64,000 nucleotides of DNA, from NCBI RefSeq assembly GCF_021869535.1, contig NW_026262701.1, positions 3,425,501 to 3,489,500 of the forward strand, in the 5' to 3' direction. The notes below the pieces were generated by a model, which ran no database searches, was not told the origin of the DNA, and saw nothing but the letters and a program-made list of their open reading frames with translations. Origin of the DNA: Mytilus californianus. Lineage: Eukaryota > Mollusca > Bivalvia > Mytilida > Mytilidae. Of this stretch, positions 31,401 to 36,914 are shown piece by piece. Position numbers and translations under genes: made by a program. Position 1 is the stretch's first letter. The number at the start of each line of letters is the position of its first letter.

Positions 31401-33688
31401 AAATGATGGATAAAGATAATGATTCCTCTACCATTAATTTCTTGAGCTAAAAACAAAAGGCCTGAAAACCAAGAGATAATTTAGAATTACCTTATATTAG
31501 GTTTTGAATATTAAGTTGGTTTTAATTCCTTATAAAATTACCTTACCAACAGAAATTTTTTTACCTATATAATTGATTGAAAAGAAAAAAAAAGTTGCAC
31601 AGGTACATATATTTTAAAAACTTAGATTGTTGATTTTGACAAACTGTAACAACACTTAAATTATGTTTCAAACTTTGATAGTTACATTTTTGCACTCAAA
31701 ATAGAAATATCATATTCTGAGAAAATTATGTTTCTTTCAAGTTATATATAATTTTTATTTTATTTTATTCAAATTATAGATAATTTTTATTTTATTCTAT
31801 TCTAATTATATATAATTTTTATACGACCGCAAAAAATTTTTGCTGTCGTATATTTGTATGACATTGGCGTCGTCATCGTCGTCCGAAGACACATTGGTTT
31901 TCACACTCAAACTTTAGTTTAAGTGAATGGATCTTTATAAAATTTTACCATAAGGTTCAATACCACAAAAGGAAGGTTGGGATTGATTTTGGGGGTTATG
32001 GTACCAACAGTTAAGGAATAAGGGGCCAAAAATAAGCATTTTTGTAACTTCCAGACATAACTTGTGTGTTAGTGTATGGATCTCTCTGACATTGTACCAC
32101 AAGGTTCCATATCACAAAGGGAATGCTGGGATTGATTTTGGGGGTAAGTGCCTCAAAATTTTAGGAATTAGGGGCCAAAAAACAAGCAGTTTTCTAGTTT
32201 CATGACAATAACTTGTGTTTTCGTGTATGGATCCTTCTGAAATTGTTCTACAAGCTTCCATATCACAAAGGGAAAGCTGGAATTGAGTTTGGGGGTAATT
32301 TCCCAAAACGTTTAGGAATAAGGGGCCAAAAATAAGCATTTTTCTAGTTTCCAGACAATAACTTGTGTTCAAGTGTATGGATCTCTCTGAAATTGTACTG
32401 CAAGGTACCATACCACAAAGGGAAGGCTGGGACTGATTTTTGGGGTAATTGCCTCAAAATTTTAGGAATTAGGGGCAAAAAAGGGGCAAAAAACAAGCAT
32501 TTTTCTAGTTTCATGACAATAACTTGTGTGTAAGTGTATGGATCTTTATGAAATTGTACTTCAAGGTTCCATATCACAAAGGGAAAGCTGGGTTTGAGTT
32601 TGGGGGTAATTGCCCTAAACGTTTAGGAATTTGGGGCCAAAAAGGGGGAAAAAAACAAGCATTTTTCTTGTTTCCAGACAATAACTTGTGTTCAAGTGTA
32701 TGGATCTCTCTGAAATTGTACTGAAAGGTACCATACCACAAAGGGAAGGCTGGGATTGAGTTTTGGGGTGATAAATCATAAGAGGGTTCAAAAAATTTGG
32801 GGGGGGGGGGGGGGGGGGTTCCTTTTTTTTTCTTTAAAATTTTCCATTTTAAATTGGTTATTTATGATTTATATATAAAAGCAAATGATAATGATATGGT
32901 TTGAATAGGTAAATTAAAAATTTTTAATTCTTAGACCACATTCATTCTGTGTCAGAAACCTATGCTGTGTCAAATATTTAATTACAATCCAAATTCAGTG
33001 CTGTATCAAGCTTGAATGTTGTGTCCATACTTGCCCCAACTGTTCAGGGTTCGACCTCTGCGGTCGTATCAAGCTGCGCCCAGCAGAGCATTTTATTATT
33101 TTATTATTTTATTCTATTCAAATTATTTATATATTTTTTCTATTTCAGGTTTTCAAGGCATATACAGAAAAGATGGTTAGTATTTTTCTACAAGTAAGAA
33201 TCATTAAGACTAATATTTTTTAAGATTGTAAGTTTGATTCCAACAAAAAGTGCATGAGATGAGATTAGTGATGATCAGAGCAGAAGTTTCAAACTTTAAT
33301 TATATCTTTCCCATGAGCACTTTCTTCTCCTTAAAAAAAAAATAAGGGCTTTATTTTGGTTATTTACAAAAATTAAAATAGGTCATGCTCTGTGGTATTA
33401 TGTGATAAAAAATATATAGAAGTTCACCGTTTCTATTTTTGCATGTAAGGAATGCTATGGTCTGTAGTATGTATAGAATGGCAATGTGTGAGAGACCCCA
33501 TATTCATTAAGATCTAAATGTAAATTAGCAAGTACTTTCTTGTGAACTCCAAAACATATTTTGCCTTTCACATTTAATGGAAAATGTGGATATTTTTTCA
33601 GAACTCTAAAACTCCAGCCAAGACAAAGAAACAGAAAGTGGATAAAAAACAACCAGCTATCAACAGTTTCTCCAAATCAAAATCTTGA
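1463..33688 (+). CDS. MUTYH: MUTYH, adenine DNA glycosylase (spliced, 5' end outside window)
   Basis: Removes adenine mispaired with 8-oxoguanine (base excision repair, nucleus and mitochondria). Fourteen exons: 1463-1499, 2747-2820, 7111-7152, 7677-7748, 20235-20348, 20779-20876, 25366-25510, 26882-26960, 28984-29035, 29849-29979, 30404-30543, 31180-31347, 33149-33175, 33602-33688. All are bounded by AG/GT, all phases join, and the total of 1266 bases encodes 421 residues plus stop. Seen in order: the catalytic-Glu helix ([13 protein letters not shown]), [11 protein letters not shown], a helix-hairpin-helix ([16 protein letters not shown]) followed by VDGNV with the catalytic Asp, the 4Fe-4S motif C-X6-C-X2-C-X5-C, a Cys-rich interdomain linker, and a Nudix-like 8-oxoG-recognition domain ([19 protein letters not shown]). 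Human MUTYH is about 535 residues, so roughly 115 N-terminal residues are missing to the left. The introns are swollen with transposons; intron 4 of those visible is 12.5 kb. Confidence 0.95.
1500..2746. other. MUTYH intron, no recognised feature
   Basis: AT-rich intronic sequence with only short random open frames. I see no transposon termini and no tandem structure here. Confidence 0.6.
2747..2820 (+). CDS. MUTYH: MUTYH exon b, catalytic Glu helix
   Basis: A 74-bp exon, acceptor tttcag and donor gtttgt. It encodes (V)[15 protein letters not shown] followed by ISYYNKWMQ. The Glu of SEVMLQQTQ corresponds to the general-acid Glu37 of E. coli MutY. This is among the most conserved segments of the family. 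Confidence 0.96.
3132..3222. repeat. Inverted repeat built from the family A tail
   Basis: CTTCAACAATGAGAAAAAAC at the left is mirrored by the GTTTTTGGCTTATTGTTGAAG-like right arm, with ccataccatat/atatggtatgg inside and a spacer of about 25 bases. The arm is the family A segment (GTTGAAGG...CATACCA), so two copies appear to have met head to head. Confidence 0.65.
4318..4602 (+). repeat. Direct duplication inside the hAT remnant
   Basis: The segment gccgattacggag...agatgcttgt occurs at 4318-4440 and again at 4485-4602 with a few differences, separated by about 45 bases. The second copy joins the open transposase frame; the first is interrupted. Confidence 0.8.
4481..5270 (+). pseudogene. hAT transposase C-terminal remnant (frameshifted)
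   Basis: A 234-codon frame runs into a second frame at about 5050-5269. In the second frame, [17 protein letters not shown] is the hAT dimerisation motif of the C17orf113/ZNF862-like branch. The upstream frame ([22 protein letters not shown]-type segment, then a WQEF helix) is the preceding part of the same domain. At least one frameshift separates them, so no intact enzyme is encoded. Confidence 0.75.
5817..6448 (+). mobile_element. Short copy of the GCTCACC...GGTGAGC element family
   Basis: It starts GCTCACC followed by the hairpin GGGGCC-TGAT-GGGCCCC and the shared cttggcgtccgtcgtc block. It ends GGTGAGCG...GGCTCTTGAGAGCC (hairpin) then TCTTG. Same termini as the large copy at 22309-24836, but with a single-copy core. 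Confidence 0.85.
7111..7152 (+). CDS. MUTYH: MUTYH exon c
   Basis: A 42-bp, phase-0 exon after tttttttcag and before gtatgt. It encodes [14 protein letters not shown], matching the [14 protein letters not shown] segment of vertebrate MUTYH. Confidence 0.95.
7677..7748 (+). CDS. MUTYH: MUTYH exon d
   Basis: A 72-bp, phase-0 exon (acceptor ttttag, donor gtaaga) encoding [20 protein letters not shown] and then GAQK. It contains the [11 protein letters not shown] signature, whose first Tyr lies in the adenine pocket in MutY structures. A 12.5-kb transposon-filled intron follows. Confidence 0.96.
8091..9710. mobile_element. TIR element rich in GACCTGAA words
   Basis: The ends are inverted: GGGTTACACTAAAGACCTGAA at the left and its complement ...CTTTAGTGTAACCC at 9710. 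It is flanked by TTGATTAT (8083-8090) and TTCATTAT (9711-9718), an 8-bp duplication with one mismatch. The uninterrupted site is visible in the 3' LTR (ttgattatacaaattagg). The word (G/A)GACCTGAA recurs in runs near both ends and at 8285, 8490, 8609 and 9190. No transposase frame. Family A copies at 8640-8760 and 8930-9165 are nested inside. Confidence 0.85.
8640..9165 (+). repeat. Dispersed repeat family A, two pieces
   Basis: 8640-8760 carries the tail (GAAGGCCGTACGGTGACCTA, then tcatttggtctcttgtggag and ccacatcttc). 8930-9165 carries the head (tgtcccaagccaggagcctg) through ggcaatcataccaca. Both lie inside the GACCTGAA element. Confidence 0.75.
10096..10784 (+). pseudogene. Gypsy integrase C-terminal remnant
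   Basis: Frames contain the integrase block [15 protein letters not shown], then [20 protein letters not shown] and [12 protein letters not shown] near the end. These are the conserved core-to-C-terminal features of Ty3/Gypsy integrases. An in-frame TAA at about 10267 and a frameshift at about 10610-10630 break it. It is fused at its 5' side to the truncated LTR. Confidence 0.85.
11069..12193 (+). pseudogene. 3' ORF of the Gypsy element with C2H2-like fingers
   Basis: A pyrimidine tract ending in ttcag is followed at once by CACCATGG, so this ORF looks like the acceptor exon of a spliced message. In frame from 11069 there are two stops (about 11141-11160). The frame is then open from 11168 for 341 codons. 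Two Cys-pair/His modules (YQCTKC..., [19 protein letters not shown]) suggest C2H2-like fingers at the N-terminus. The rest is Pro/Ser-rich and ends in a basic region ([17 protein letters not shown]). It sits where retroviral env would be but has no signal peptide or membrane segment. Function unknown. Confidence 0.6.
12194..13410 (+). repeat. 3' internal region of the LTR element with a ~230-bp duplication
   Basis: GATGAGACATTCTGAAAATG followed by taagtcct occurs at 12476 and 12699. Each is preceded by a similar 'tttttatg-a-tata-ggaatc-ttg-cctta' block. No coding potential. The rest is plain AT-rich sequence. Confidence 0.6.
13473..13548 (+). repeat. (TTC)n microsatellite, about 25 copies
   Basis: An uninterrupted TTC (GAA on the other strand) run of about 76 bases after four to five TTA triplets. 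It accounts for a poly-Ser open frame that is not a gene. GAA/TTC runs of this kind can form triplex DNA. Confidence 0.95.
13850..16255 (+). repeat. Tandem array, ~134-bp monomers in A/B dimers
   Basis: The monomer is marked by CAGGGTTAGTCCCCAGGGGTC and CCTAAACCATATATATTCTG. Two monomer types alternate: one carries ATAAAGCACATCAAATG, the other CTAAGATGGTTTGAATG, giving a ~268-bp dimer. Private variants recur exactly 805-806 bases apart (three dimers). The last units (15960-16250) are shorter and diverged (GAACATTTGAATGACGTATA). Open frames here are shadows of the array. Confidence 0.95.
16477..18374 (+). repeat. 3' LTR, interrupted by a MITE
   Basis: Starts TGTAATGACTTGGCC like the 5' LTR, carries the same TATA-like stretch, and is split by 17141-17811. 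AATAAA at about 18120 could be the LTR polyadenylation signal. The right boundary is inferred from the possible AGTAC duplication only. Confidence 0.65.
17141..17811. mobile_element. 671-bp palindrome-rich MITE
   Basis: Inverted ends CAGTCAGGGGTACTACTTGT... and ...ACAAGTAGTACCCCTGACTG match for at least 38 bases. They are flanked by TCGTA (17136-17140 and 17812-17816). The interior repeats the small palindrome TTACTTGTATAAGTAA many times. No open frame. Confidence 0.9.
18520..18865. mobile_element. Foldback element, copy 1
   Basis: GTGTAATACGATATTTATCC followed by actctcgacagttaaatttt is mirrored by aaaatttaactgtctcgagtgg and ATGAATATCGTATCACAC around a ~30-base centre (ctcggcaagcctcacg). 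The left side contains two TGACGTCA-like words. A second, diverged copy lies at 19780-20100 in the same orientation. Confidence 0.8.
18866..19779. other. MUTYH intron, unassigned
   Basis: I see no coding exon and no clear element ends between the two foldback copies. The segment 19080-19620 has a less AT-rich, promoter- or LTR-like texture but no partner copy in the window. Confidence 0.4.
19780..20100. mobile_element. Foldback element, copy 2
   Basis: Aligns with 18520-18865 along its length (ttatgacgtcaaa, gatgacgtcacat, cattagagaaacagattccacc). It has the same but less perfect arms (TTACGATATTTCTCCACTC / GAGTTGAGAAATAACGTAA). Confidence 0.75.
20235..20348 (+). CDS. MUTYH: MUTYH exon e, helix-hairpin-helix
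   Basis: A 114-bp, phase-0 exon encoding [19 protein letters not shown] and then [19 protein letters not shown]. The LPGVGKYTA hairpin is the DNA-backbone-binding HhH motif of the Nth/MutY superfamily. Confidence 0.97.
20779..20876 (+). CDS. MUTYH: MUTYH exon f, catalytic Asp
   Basis: A 98-bp exon (acceptor ttcttcag, donor gtatat). It encodes [20 protein letters not shown] and then [12 protein letters not shown] plus two bases of Trp. The Asp of VDGNV is the catalytic Asp of the family (Asp138 in E. coli MutY). The frame stays open past the donor for only a few codons. Confidence 0.97.
21074..21660 (+). repeat. Short tandem array, about three ~165-bp units
   Basis: Units begin GATTAGGTCAGTTTAAGG (21161, 21313) and gattagataagtttaaggg (21490). 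Each is followed by a 'ttggtatgcagttgtataagcat' type block and a ccatgg-gat-att segment. A small hairpin CTACG/CGTAG lies just upstream (21080-21098). Probably another tandem-core element, reduced in size. Confidence 0.7.
22309..24836 (+). mobile_element. Tandem-core element 3 (GCTCACC...GGTGAGC family)
   Basis: 5' end GCTCACCTGGCCCAAAGGGCC with an internal hairpin, then a gtcgtccg-rich block. 3' end GGTGAGCG, then the hairpin GGCTCTTGAGAGCC (24818-24831) and TCTAG followed by T. A 3' hairpin just before CTAG/T recalls Helitron 3' ends (CTRR before a T). The core is a 166-bp array. The short relative is at 5817-6448. Confidence 0.85.
22400..24665 (+). repeat. 166-bp tandem array, about 14 copies
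   Basis: Each unit contains CATCATCCAAGATGGCCGCC, CATAGGACCCTATGGGAAAT, and a gaaccactgaatggaatg block. The period is 165-166 bases from about 22499 to 24656. Six minus-strand frames of about 62 codons are the same unit read repeatedly; they are not genes. Confidence 0.95.
25366..25510 (+). CDS. MUTYH: MUTYH exon g, iron-sulfur cluster
   Basis: A 145-bp exon completing Trp, then [20 protein letters not shown] and the cluster loop. Four cysteines are spaced C-X6-C-X2-C-X5-C ([17 protein letters not shown]), the 4Fe-4S signature of MutY/Nth enzymes. The donor is gtaata. Confidence 0.97.
25800..26150. mobile_element. Foldback element
   Basis: The left arm CAATTACTGTCTTTTG...GACTTTTGAAAAAC (about 25980-26033) is mirrored by GTTTTTCAAAAGTCAATAAA...CAAAAGACAATAATTG (about 26079-26130), with a ~45-base centre. 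Arm length is about 55 bases with few mismatches. Confidence 0.8.
26195..26490 (+). mobile_element. tRNA-derived SINE behind a family B fragment
   Basis: 26195-26240 holds a scrap of family B (agcacctgatttttggtggtg). From about 26245 the order is a tRNA-like head with GGTTGTGAGTTCGGA as B box, a body with a cttcctgggcactccagcttcctcc block, and an (AATC)n tail (caccaatcaatcaatca). The layout (head, body, short-repeat tail) is that of a SINE. Confidence 0.65.
26882..26960 (+). CDS. MUTYH: MUTYH exon h, interdomain connector
   Basis: A 79-bp exon (acceptor tttcag, donor gtaagt) encoding [20 protein letters not shown] and then ITDIEC plus one base. It is the start of the variable interdomain connector and of the cysteine cluster thought to bind zinc in animal MUTYH. 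Sequence conservation is low; phase and cysteine position support it. Confidence 0.85.
27318..27372 (-). ncRNA. Decayed hammerhead ribozyme (3' half)
   Basis: Read on the minus strand: AAGAGACATTTATCG, then TCGAAATGCACATCTGGTG. The GAAA, the short stem III and the NUH cleavage triplet AUC are present. The CUGA half of the core is missing and stem II is damaged. Relative of the intact copy at 49210. Confidence 0.5.
28310..28560 (-). pseudogene. Non-LTR (LINE) reverse transcriptase fragment
   Basis: The minus strand reads [20 protein letters not shown] and then VPQGTVLG, the conserved RT block ([11 protein letters not shown]) before the catalytic YxDD region. Upstream sequence shows further RT-like pieces in shifted frames. 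Only about 80 codons survive, with frameshifts. It sits inside a MUTYH intron, antisense to the gene. Confidence 0.75.
28984..29035 (+). CDS. MUTYH: MUTYH exon i, Cys cluster of the connector
   Basis: A 52-bp exon encoding [21 protein letters not shown] matches the CHLC of human MUTYH (zinc linchpin, with an upstream Cys in the previous exon). The upstream Cys is only four residues away here, against six in human. An alternative donor (gtatgg) exists at 29022. VWDS aligns with human PWDQ, which favours the distal donor. Confidence 0.85.
29849..29979 (+). CDS. MUTYH: MUTYH exon j, start of Nudix-like domain
   Basis: A 131-bp exon encoding [20 protein letters not shown] and on to CIVQRPQK. It matches the LGVVNFPRK...REE segment and the VQRP strand of human MUTYH. 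The start is chosen because only the acceptor ending at 29848 continues the phase of the distal donor of exon i. A stronger-looking acceptor (ttcttcag) ends 17 bases upstream at 29831. Confidence 0.85.
30005..30028 (+). repeat. G24 homopolymer next to a MUTYH donor site
   Basis: A run of 24 G after gggagggggc, starting 25 bases into the intron that follows exon j. On the transcript this could fold as a G-quadruplex near the 5' splice site. Length may be affected by sequencing error. Confidence 0.9.
30404..30543 (+). CDS. MUTYH: MUTYH exon k, Nudix-like core
   Basis: A 140-bp exon beginning [20 protein letters not shown] and ending [19 protein letters not shown] is nearly identical to human MUTYH and marks the MutT-like 8-oxoG-recognition domain. 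Confidence 0.96.
31180..31347 (+). CDS. MUTYH: MUTYH exon l, 8-oxoG recognition loop
   Basis: A 168-bp, phase-0 exon encoding [20 protein letters not shown] and ending [11 protein letters not shown] is the loop that reads 8-oxoG in MutY structures. [11 protein letters not shown] and AVSTAMKK match the vertebrate protein. The donor is gtttca; reading through it gives 17 extra residues and a stop at 31399-31401. Confidence 0.94.
31821..33091 (+). mobile_element. Tandem-core element 4 (ATACGACCGC hairpin family)
   Basis: 5' hairpin ATACGACCGCAAAAA / TTTTTGCTGTCGTAT (31821-31851), then a gtcgtcatcgtcgtcc block. 3' end GCGGTCGTATCAAGCTGCGC (from 33060). The core is a ~155-bp repeat (31960-32790, about six units; TGGATCTCTCTGAAATTGTA, CACAAAGGGAA, AGGGGCCAAAAA) with alternating variants ~315 bases apart, and a G20 run at 32799-32818. 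The terminal ~160 bases match, inverted, 50880-51030. Confidence 0.8.
33149..33175 (+). CDS. MUTYH: MUTYH exon m (27-bp micro-exon)
   Basis: Nine codons (VFKAYTEKM) between tatttcag and gttagt. In human MUTYH the same AVSTAMKK is followed by VFRVYQ, so this tiny exon is the true continuation rather than read-through of exon l. Confidence 0.9.
33602..33688 (+). CDS. MUTYH: MUTYH last exon, basic tail
   Basis: 87 bp after ttttttcag, encoding a Lys-rich tail that ends [12 protein letters not shown] and TGA at 33686-33688. QPAINSFS sits where human MUTYH carries its PCNA-binding motif (QQVLDNFF) but lacks the second aromatic. The basic stretch KTKKQK...KK may serve nuclear import (inference). 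Confidence 0.9.
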   Translation, partial: NSKTPAKTKKQKVDKKQPAINSFSKSKS

Positions 33689-34034
33689 TGCTAGATACCA
33701 TATATTGTACATTTTTATATATATTTTTTGTATATTTTTATATAAAACAATGTTAAATCTATATTTGATCTATTTTTTATTTGATATAATCATTTTTGCT
33801 AAGGTAAATTCTGAAATATTTGCATGCAGTTATTATTATGATTGTCGAACAATTGACAAAAATGTGAGATTAATTATTGCAATTTCAGGAAGTATTGTGT
33901 ACAATAATACAATACAAATTCAAAATGAGTTTTTATTTTTGAGAAACCTGTCCTGTACCCATTTAAAGTAGTAAAAACATTGCAAACATTTTGATTTTAC
34001 AGTATATAAGATATGGTGGTATTTCGATAACTTT
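33689..34034 (+). other. Probable MUTYH 3' UTR, poly(A) site not identified
   Basis: AT-rich sequence after the stop codon. I see no canonical AATAAA close to the stop (tataaa-like words only); the first clear AATAAA downstream is near 35562. The extent of the UTR cannot be fixed from sequence. Confidence 0.4.
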
Positions 34035-34275
34035 AACCACCTTGGTGTTCTTCTGGTAGCATGCTCACCTCAATTGCAGGAGGTTGTGGGTTTGATCCCT
34101 AACCAGGTCATAATTAAGACTTGAGAATTAGTAATTGCCACTCTTCACATATCATGTAGGAGTACAACAATCACTGATCAGCTCAGATTCTGAATAATGT
34201 GTTTGTACAGGGTGACTTACCTTGTTAATCAGTACCTTAAAAGTCTGGTTTAGAGAGTCATTCTACAAAGCAGGA
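34035..34275 (+). mobile_element. tRNA-derived SINE
   Basis: A-box-like TGGTAGCATGCTCACC, B box GTGGGTTTGATCCC about 30 bases further, then an unrelated body. The promoter spacing is that of a tRNA head. It does not fold into an intact tRNA, so it is called a SINE. Confidence 0.65.
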
Positions 34276-35765
34276 TCAACAATGATATCAAATTAATATG
34301 TTCTCATGCTAAAATGCTTGATATATTTGCCACTGAACATTATAAAAATCCAATCTATTCATCTCTGTATATTTAGTATATTGTCAAAATTCTTCACAAC
34401 TTCAATAGGATCTCAAAGGTGTGTGATTTCCATTCAGTTAAACAAAACTTCTTAAAATCTCAGTTTATTTACTAGGAACTAATGTTTCAACAACCTCACG
34501 CAAATTTGACCATGGATGGATATGGTTTTATTTTTAGGTCCCTTTTTGGTCTTATAGCTCCTATCGCTTTCAAGTACTGATACACCCTTAGCTTTCAAAT
34601 TATTAGATTTGAAAGTTCCTGATCAAGATAAATCTAGAATACTACTTCAGGTGCACCAAATTTATAAAATTTTATTTTTAGTTCGAAGCATACTGAAGAA
34701 AAAAGTTTTATTTTTCACATTTTTCATAATTTACTGTTAGATGGATTGATGAATGGACTTTTGGCAGTGAACATTACACTTTTACATTGGCAGCAGCAAT
34801 TGGAGTTAAGATACAGTGTTCCTTCAGTTTTAAAAACACAATTCCTGATGGTTCTTTGAAACAACCAATACCTTGACTAAGAGTAGGACAGACAAATTGC
34901 ATTTCCTTACATGTACATTATATGCTAATTTAATTCTAATGCAATGCATATATTATTATGTCACTTGTGTGTTTTCCTCTAATAACACAGAAATTCAACA
35001 CCAAATACCTCTTCGATCAGAAAATGATGTGCGTTCATGACATGTAATGTTCATTTTATTGCAATCGATGAAATCCAATACTAAAACTTTGGAACATTTG
35101 AATGGAGTTTGTGACAAGTCAATTATATCTATTAACCACTTTATTGATTGGTTGTTGAAATGGAAATGACAAAAAAACAATTTTACAACTGATTGGTACA
35201 TACCCTCTTCAACTGCAGCATACCTCTGTCAAAAAATTAAAGAAGGAACCAATGGGTTGTTTTTTATGTAAAAAATTTAAAAAATATAGGCAGATTTCAC
35301 CCATCGTTTTCTACTTGCATTGACAATTATATTTTTATTTTGTGTGTTTAAAAGAATCAAAACATTTAGTTAGTACTTGTTAATGGAGTATATAAACTAT
35401 TAATAGTTGATTTCATTGTACTCAAAATCGTGCATATGATTCGTTGCAGGTATTTGTTCTGAATGGGTTTTTCCAGCAACAAATGTAAAATTATCACTAT
35501 TATAAACATGTTTTGATCTGAAATGGTATTTTTTTGTCTGAACAACTCTTGAAAGACTGCACAATAAAACCTTAAGTAATTTTCAGTATTTCATTCAAAT
35601 GTCCAACATATCCACTGTGGTAAAGTCAGTACTGTTAAGACAATTCCATTACAGTCAATTAAGATCTGTTCAGTCTATCTTCACACTGTTCAATATTTGT
35701 TATTTACCTGTTCACATTAACGTCATACTGAATTGCCTGAAAAACTACTGAACAGTACTGAATTG
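34276..35765. other. Intergenic, no recognised feature
   Basis: Plain AT-rich sequence with no open frame of note, no TIRs and no tandem structure that I can see. Confidence 0.5.
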
Positions 35766-36030
35766 ACTGCAAGCATAGTGGTTGTCGTTTGTTGATGTAT
35801 ATAATATTTGTTTTTGTTTATTGATTTGTACAAAAATCAGGCTTTTAGTTATCTAGTTTGAATTTTTTTATATTTCTTATTTCGGGGCCTTTTATAGCTG
35901 GCTAAGCAGTATTGGTGTTGCTCATTGTTGAAGGACGTACAGTGACATGTAGTTGCTAACTTATACGTCATTTGGTCTCTGGTGGAGAGTTGCCAATCAT
36001 ACCACATCTTCTTATTTTTTACAATAATTA
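35766..36030 (+). repeat. Dispersed repeat family A, near full length
   Basis: Runs from gtggttgtcgtttgttg through ttgtacaaaaatcaggc, ttcggggccttttatagctgg, gttgaaggacgtacagtgac, tcatttggtctctggtggag to aatcataccacatcttctta, in the same order as other copies. Confidence 0.75.
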
Positions 36031-36209
36031 TTTGTAAATCTGAGCACAAAGCTATATAATACTTTTGGGTTTTTCATGGGCATGAAGGTACATGTAAAGC
36101 CAGGAAATCCTTTATTTTTCAATATTTTTATTTTTAAAGCTTCATTAAAATCAAGTCCCTAATAAATTAATGTCTGACAAATGAAAATAATAACACTAAC
36201 AGTACCATT

Positions 36210-36262
36210 TTACTGTACTAGATGCGCATTCCGACAATAAATGTCTCTTCAGTGATGCATAA
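36210..36262 (-). ncRNA. Decayed hammerhead ribozyme
   Basis: The minus strand reads GCATCA-CTGAAGA-GACA...TGTC, then GGAA in place of GAAA, TGCGCATC, and TAGTAC in place of TGGTGC. Stems II and III are intact. One core base and two stem I bases are changed, all by transitions. Confidence 0.65.
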
Positions 36263-36914
36263 GGCCAAAATAATTGAAAAATGAAAAAATATACAAACAG
36301 TGAAGAGCTGATAAAACCAAAAAGAACCTTAAGTATAACAAAATTTGTAAAAGAATCCGAGCTTTGCATGAGGGAGATATATTGCTTGATTTAGATAAAT
36401 TCACATGTTGTCATGCCTGTACCGATGTAGCAAGTCTGGGCTATTCACGAATGAAAATGATACTTTATAGATTTGTTGCGTCCGAAGAGTACCTTCACCA
36501 GAAACTCTCAAACCTACCAAAAAACATCACTTAACATGAACAATCACCAGTCATATTTTCACAGAAGCCAACAAGATTGAAGGAATAATATAACCCTTTT
36601 ATAATTAAGATATTCAAATCGTAACATATCTGGATAATACTGGTACAAAATTACCAATGCAAAATGATGAAATATGTTTTTTGATAGTGTTTACTAGACT
36701 TGTAAGTAAACTTTTTAAGATGCATAAAACCAAAATATTTAGGAAACGCATGTTTTCAGCAAGGACTACGTGTGTTTCCTTAATCTTTTGTTTTATGTAT
36801 CTTACTGATAAGTCTGGTACAGATGTATATACAAGCAACGAAATCATAATTAAGGACCCACAATTAGAAATGTATGTGTACGTGTAAATTTCAATGAAAG
36901 TACGGATCATCACA

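Noticed and set aside
32112-32724. Overlapping frames on both strands
   Set aside because: Shadows of the ~155-bp core repeat of tandem-core element 4.
34035-34110. Functional tRNA gene
   Set aside because: A and B boxes are present but no cloverleaf with acceptor stem can be drawn; it continues into a SINE body.
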